DNA from: an uncultured Bacteroides sp. | GTDB taxonomy: Bacteria; Bacteroidota; Bacteroidia; Bacteroidales; Bacteroidaceae | Reading direction: 5' to 3' | Length of the DNA: 9,702 nucleotides | Assembly: GCA_900557355.1 (NCBI GenBank) | Contig: USSR01000219.1 | Coordinates: 1-9,702 of the forward strand | Part shown: one piece after another, positions 7,678 through 9,702 of the stretch | Numbering within the stretch: position 1 is the stretch's first letter | Layout of the letters: each line of letters opens with the position of its first letter | The notes under the pieces: generated by a model | What the model saw: only the letters and a program-made list of their open reading frames with translations | What the model was told of the DNA's origin: nothing | Database searches by the model: none | Position numbers and translations under genes: made by a program

Positions 7678-8294
7678 TTGATCCGCTGGCGGAGAAACAT
7701 TTTAATATTTCATTATACACCTATTGTTTTGATAACCCGATCAATGTAATCGATCCAGATGGCAAAGATGGTGTATACATTGCTTTTCCTGATTACAAAA
7801 TATCTACTCCAATAGGGAAAATTGGAAATTTAGGCCATGCCGGAGTTTTATTAATCAACAAACAAGGCGTTACAAAATATTACGAATATGGGAGATATGA
7901 TCCAGAAGGGAGAGGTACTGTAAGAACTATTCCCATTCCGGATATAGTAATTGGAAAAGATGGAACTCCAACAGAAAAATCCTTAAATAATACTTTAAGG
8001 GTAATCTCTGATAAAGCTGGTCATGGTGGAAAAATTGAAGGAGCCTACATCAAAAGCGATAAATTTCAAGAAATGAAAAATTATACGGAATCAAAGAAAA
8101 AGGAAAATTCCAACCCTAAGAGAGAAAAATATTCGTTAACAAGCAATAATTGTGGTACTTTTGCTACAGATGTACTAAAACAAGACCCAGAAGTCAAAAA
8201 GAAATCACCCACAATCATTGACCCTAGACCCAATAGTATAGTAAAAGAATATCAAAATAAATTTAGCACTATTAGATATGAACCAACTAAATAA
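7668..8294 (+). CDS. Orphan RHS C-terminal toxin-like module (RHS core tip plus putative cysteine-hydrolase-like domain)
   Basis: The 208-codon frame begins inside the RHS core: WVDPLAEK (3-10), S-L-Y-T-Y-C-F-D-N-P (15-24) and DPDGKDG (29-35), the point where polymorphic RHS toxins switch to their variable tip. Residues 36-208 are the tip. A His in NLGHAGVLLI (His57) starts a predicted strand followed by KYYEYGRYDPEG. A Cys in YSLTSNNCGTFATDVL (Cys162) starts a helix. A His-strand before a Cys-helix is the order seen in circularly permuted NlpC/P60 (papain-like) hydrolases, so an amidase or peptidase toxin is the best guess; fold and activity are inferred. There are no membrane segments. The ATG at 7668 is an internal Met and probably not the original start. 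The region is AT-rich against its neighbours. The stop is five bases before a small membrane-protein gene, the usual toxin-immunity spacing. Confidence 0.7.
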   Translation: MAWVDPLAEKHFNISLYTYCFDNPINVIDPDGKDGVYIAFPDYKISTPIGKIGNLGHAGVLLINKQGVTKYYEYGRYDPEGRGTVRTIPIPDIVIGKDGTPTEKSLNNTLRVISDKAGHGGKIEGAYIKSDKFQEMKNYTESKKKENSNPKREKYSLTSNNCGTFATDVLKQDPEVKKKSPTIIDPRPNSIVKEYQNKFSTIRYEPTK

Positions 8295-8299
8295 AGATT

Positions 8300-8609
8300 A
8301 TGGAACATAATATTTCAATAACAGAATTAATTTCACTTGAATTATATTTGGGATCAATATCCTTTATAATTGGTACGCTTTTCTTTATTATGATATTACA
8401 AAAACTGAGATTGAAAAAAAATAAAAATATTGTTATATGCTATTTTGCAAATTATATCTTCTATAATAATAACATCTATTATTCATATTATCTGGAATCC
8501 ACATTATGACACAATGTTTAGCTTCATTTTTTTACCTAATATAATTGCAGAAGTTATTACTATTTCATCACTGCTATTTATAATAAAAAAAACATCGTTA
8601 GTAAATTAA
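8300..8609 (+). pseudogene. Candidate immunity gene: small three-helix membrane protein broken by one extra A
   Basis: The annotated frame from ATG 8300 ends at 8509 after 69 codons, with an odd Tyr/Asn-rich tail. If the eight-A run at 8414-8421 is read as seven, the frame continues hydrophobic and sensible to TAA 8607-8609: 102 residues with three likely membrane helices at about 14-33 (LYLGSISFIIGTLFFIMIL), 43-65 (ILLYAILQIISSIIITSI) and 73-96 (FSFIFLPNIIAEVITISSLL). A short basic segment QKLRLKKIK lies between helices 1 and 2. The five-base gap after the toxin-like gene and the shared AT-rich composition suggest its cognate immunity protein. A membrane location would suit a toxin acting at the envelope. 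I do not recognise the family. The indel may be a sequencing error or real decay. Confidence 0.6.
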
Positions 8610-8657
8610 TAATACGCTTAAAATATAACAGATACTCCTGCAATGAGAGCAGATAAT

Positions 8658-8699
8658 ACACTATGAAGTAGATTCGGCTAAACCTAATCATAGTGTTTT
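8658..8699 (+). terminator. Hairpin with short T-run after the toxin/immunity pair
   Basis: ACACTATGA (8658-8666) pairs with TCATAGTGT (8688-8696), followed by T residues to 8699. An alternative inner stem pairs GATT (8671-8674) with AATC (8686-8689), plus GG/CC. It lies 48 bases after the restored stop of the small membrane-protein gene and would end that transcript. The T-run is short (four), so strength is uncertain. Confidence 0.5.
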
Positions 8700-8758
8700 C
8701 AATCCACGGTTCTAAATATATCCCTACCTCTTACTTAAATATTTAGTAGAAGTGGAGA

Positions 8759-8892
8759 TTATTTATCAATCTTGATGCTCCGAACATTTAAAGAACAACA
8801 AACGGAATTCCCGTTCGGGTCTTCAATCAGACTATCCATATAATGTCTGGTTCTAGCTCACCAAGATAGAAAGCCTTATTGTCAAATAATAA
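8759..8892 (-). pseudogene. Possible decayed coding fragment of unknown function
   Basis: On the minus strand 8892-8851 reads LLFDNKAFYLGELE, and 8848-8759 reads RHYMDSLIEDPNGNSVCCSL, then NVRSIKIDK and a TAA. The two join as ...GELEP-RHYMD... if one base is restored at 8849-8850. Codon content and the DPNGN turn look protein-like, reminiscent of the end of a small beta-rich enzyme, but I do not recognise the family. A stop (TGA) precedes the first piece, so only a tail survives. Chance cannot be excluded for a stretch this short. Confidence 0.3.
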
Positions 8893-8930
8893 TCATTCCA
8901 TTCTACCCTCCAGAACAATCCCTCCAGCAG

Positions 8931-9005
8931 AGCTACACCCTTTCGTCCTAAAGGTGTAGCCATCACCGCAAAATGGTGTAGCCATCCGGGGTAAAAGGTG
9001 TAGCC
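8931..9005. repeat. 22-bp-periodic GGTGTAGCC repeat cluster
   Basis: GGTGTAGCC occurs at 8953-8961, 8975-8983 and 8997-9005, with starts exactly 22 bases apart. After the first two copies the bases CATC-type continuation and a closing AAAA/AAAT are also partly shared. One inverted copy, AGCTACACC, begins at 8931, again 22 bases before the first direct copy. GCTACACC (8932-8939) and GGTGTAGC (8953-8960) can pair as a hairpin extended by TTT/AAA. The units are too short and too variable for CRISPR. A spacing of about two helical turns puts all motifs on one face of the DNA, as in regulator or iteron arrays; the role is unknown. Confidence 0.75.
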
Positions 9006-9020
9006 CTACCAAAGTAGGGC
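9003..9020. repeat. Short perfect hairpin, possible terminator for cysK
   Basis: GCCCTAC (9003-9009), a CAAA loop and GTAGGGC (9014-9020) form a seven-base-pair GC-rich stem that overlaps the third GGTGTAGCC copy. Read on the minus strand it lies about 150 bases downstream of the cysK stop and is followed by TACACCTTTTACC, whose T-run is weak. Terminator function for cysK is therefore only a possibility. Confidence 0.35.
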
Positions 9021-9170
9021 CACAGGCACTTCTAAAGGACATAAAAGAAATATTTATCTATACCATTCCAAATTCAGTCTGTACGACATTTTCAATCAGA
9101 ATACTTCTTCACTCCGAAATCCGATAACAAATATCCAACAGATTTTCATTAAAAGAATCCGTCAGACATC
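9021..9170. other. Non-coding stretch downstream of cysK, nothing recognised
   Basis: These bases hold only very short open frames on either strand (longest seen about 17 codons from an ATG on the minus strand). No convincing hairpin with a T-run, promoter box or RNA gene was found. Confidence 0.4.
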
Positions 9171-9702
9171 TTACAGCGGATATTCTTCGAACGCATACAG
9201 CAACGTCGAAAGATAACGTTCGCCTGTATCCGGCAATAATACGACTATTGTTTTTCCTACGTTTTCAGGAAGAAGTGCCAGACGGGTAGCTGCACTGACT
9301 GCTGCTCCGGACGAAATTCCTACCAACAAACCTTCCAACTTAGCCAATTCACGACCCGCACGAATAGCATCATCATTCGTTACCTGCAGAATTTCATCTA
9401 CTACTGCCGGATTGTAGTTCTTAGGAACAAAACCGGCACCGATCCCCTGTATCTTATGTGCTCCCGGTGCACCTCCCGAAAGTACGGGAGAATCGGTAGG
9501 TTCCACTGCCACCACCTTCACCCCCGGATTATGCTTCTTCAGGGCGGCACCTACACCGCTAACGGTTCCACCGGTACCGACACCGGCTACAAAAATATCA
9601 ACAACACCTTCCGTATCCCTCCAGATTTCCTGTCCCGTAGTACGTTCGTGCATGGCAAGGTTTGCAGGGTTATCAAACTGCTGAAGAATTACCGCACCCG
9701 GA
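9171..9702 (-). CDS. cysK: Cysteine synthase A (O-acetylserine sulfhydrylase), C-terminal part, truncated by the window edge
   Basis: A PLP enzyme that makes cysteine from O-acetylserine and sulfide in the cytoplasm. The minus-strand frame runs from the right edge (first full codon Pro) to TAA at 9173-9171, giving 176 residues, a little over half of the usual 300-320. Diagnostic motifs, numbered from the edge: QQFDNPAN (7-14), the phosphate-binding loop [10 protein letters not shown] (40-49), [12 protein letters not shown] (66-77), [15 protein letters not shown] (82-96), GISSGAA (128-134, the Ser contacting the PLP ring nitrogen) and [11 protein letters not shown] (156-166). The PLP-binding lysine and the substrate-binding TSGN loop lie in the missing N-terminal part. 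The [12 protein letters not shown] and DTGERYLST segments favour CysK over CysM or cystathionine beta-synthase. The frame is intact within the window. Confidence 0.95.
   Translation of the reverse strand, partial: PGAVILQQFDNPANLAMHERTTGQEIWRDTEGVVDIFVAGVGTGGTVSGVGAALKKHNPGVKVVAVEPTDSPVLSGGAPGAHKIQGIGAGFVPKNYNPAVVDEILQVTNDDAIRAGRELAKLEGLLVGISSGAAVSAATRLALLPENVGKTIVVLLPDTGERYLSTLLYAFEEYPL

Noticed and set aside
7433..7720. Full 95-codon minus-strand gene
   Set aside because: Residues before about 7626 are antisense to an RHS core motif that clearly belongs to the plus strand, so only the C-terminal part is genuine.
8953..9005. CRISPR array
   Set aside because: The shared unit is only nine bases with 13-base intervals, there are three copies, and no Cas gene is present.
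9120..9170. cysK terminator immediately after its stop
   Set aside because: A weak ACGGATT/AATCTGT pairing exists, but it has a G-T pair and no following T-run.

Overview
The window looks like a gut Bacteroides (order Bacteroidales) chromosome. Supporting signs are a SusC/SusD outer-membrane nutrient uptake pair, a divergent hybrid two-component regulator with a periplasmic sensor made of W-[IVLF]-x-T/G propeller repeats, Bacteroides-type promoter boxes (TAnnTTTG), no strong Shine-Dalgarno sequences, and a SusD lipoprotein signal ending in Cys.

Layout. Positions 1-1552 (minus) hold the N-terminal 517 codons of a hybrid two-component system (HTCS) regulator; the rest lies beyond the left edge. 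A 331-bp divergent intergenic region carries promoter candidates for both directions. Positions 1884-4993 (plus) are a susC-like TonB-dependent transporter gene with one apparent base deletion near 4768-4771. Twenty bases later comes an intact susD-like lipoprotein gene (5014-6804), closed by a strong hairpin terminator. A canonical promoter overlaps the 3' flank of that terminator and drives a small flavin-binding-type protein of the pyridoxamine-phosphate-oxidase/Nim superfamily (6915-7391). The HTCS and SusC/SusD form the regulatory and uptake core of a polysaccharide utilisation locus; no glycan-degrading enzyme is visible here.

From about 7392 to 9170 the window becomes a patchwork of broken genes. 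It holds a convergent 3' remnant of a probable S24/LexA-like repressor (minus) and, fused to it, the last part of an RHS core that runs into a C-terminal toxin-like domain with candidate His and Cys catalytic residues. Five bases later comes a small three-helix membrane protein gene, a candidate immunity gene, broken by one extra A in a run of eight. Further on are a hairpin terminator, a possible decayed minus-strand coding fragment, and a short array of 22-bp-spaced GGTGTAGCC motifs. The toxin/immunity stretch is visibly more AT-rich than the flanking genes, as expected of a transferred polymorphic-toxin cassette.

Positions 9171-9702 (minus) are the C-terminal 176 residues of cysteine synthase A (cysK), running off the right edge.

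The most notable material is the orphan RHS-tip/immunity cassette and its junctions. Three clear single-base indels, and one weaker one, lie in otherwise good reading frames. Either the draft sequence carries consensus errors or several loci here are truly inactivated; the sequence alone cannot decide.
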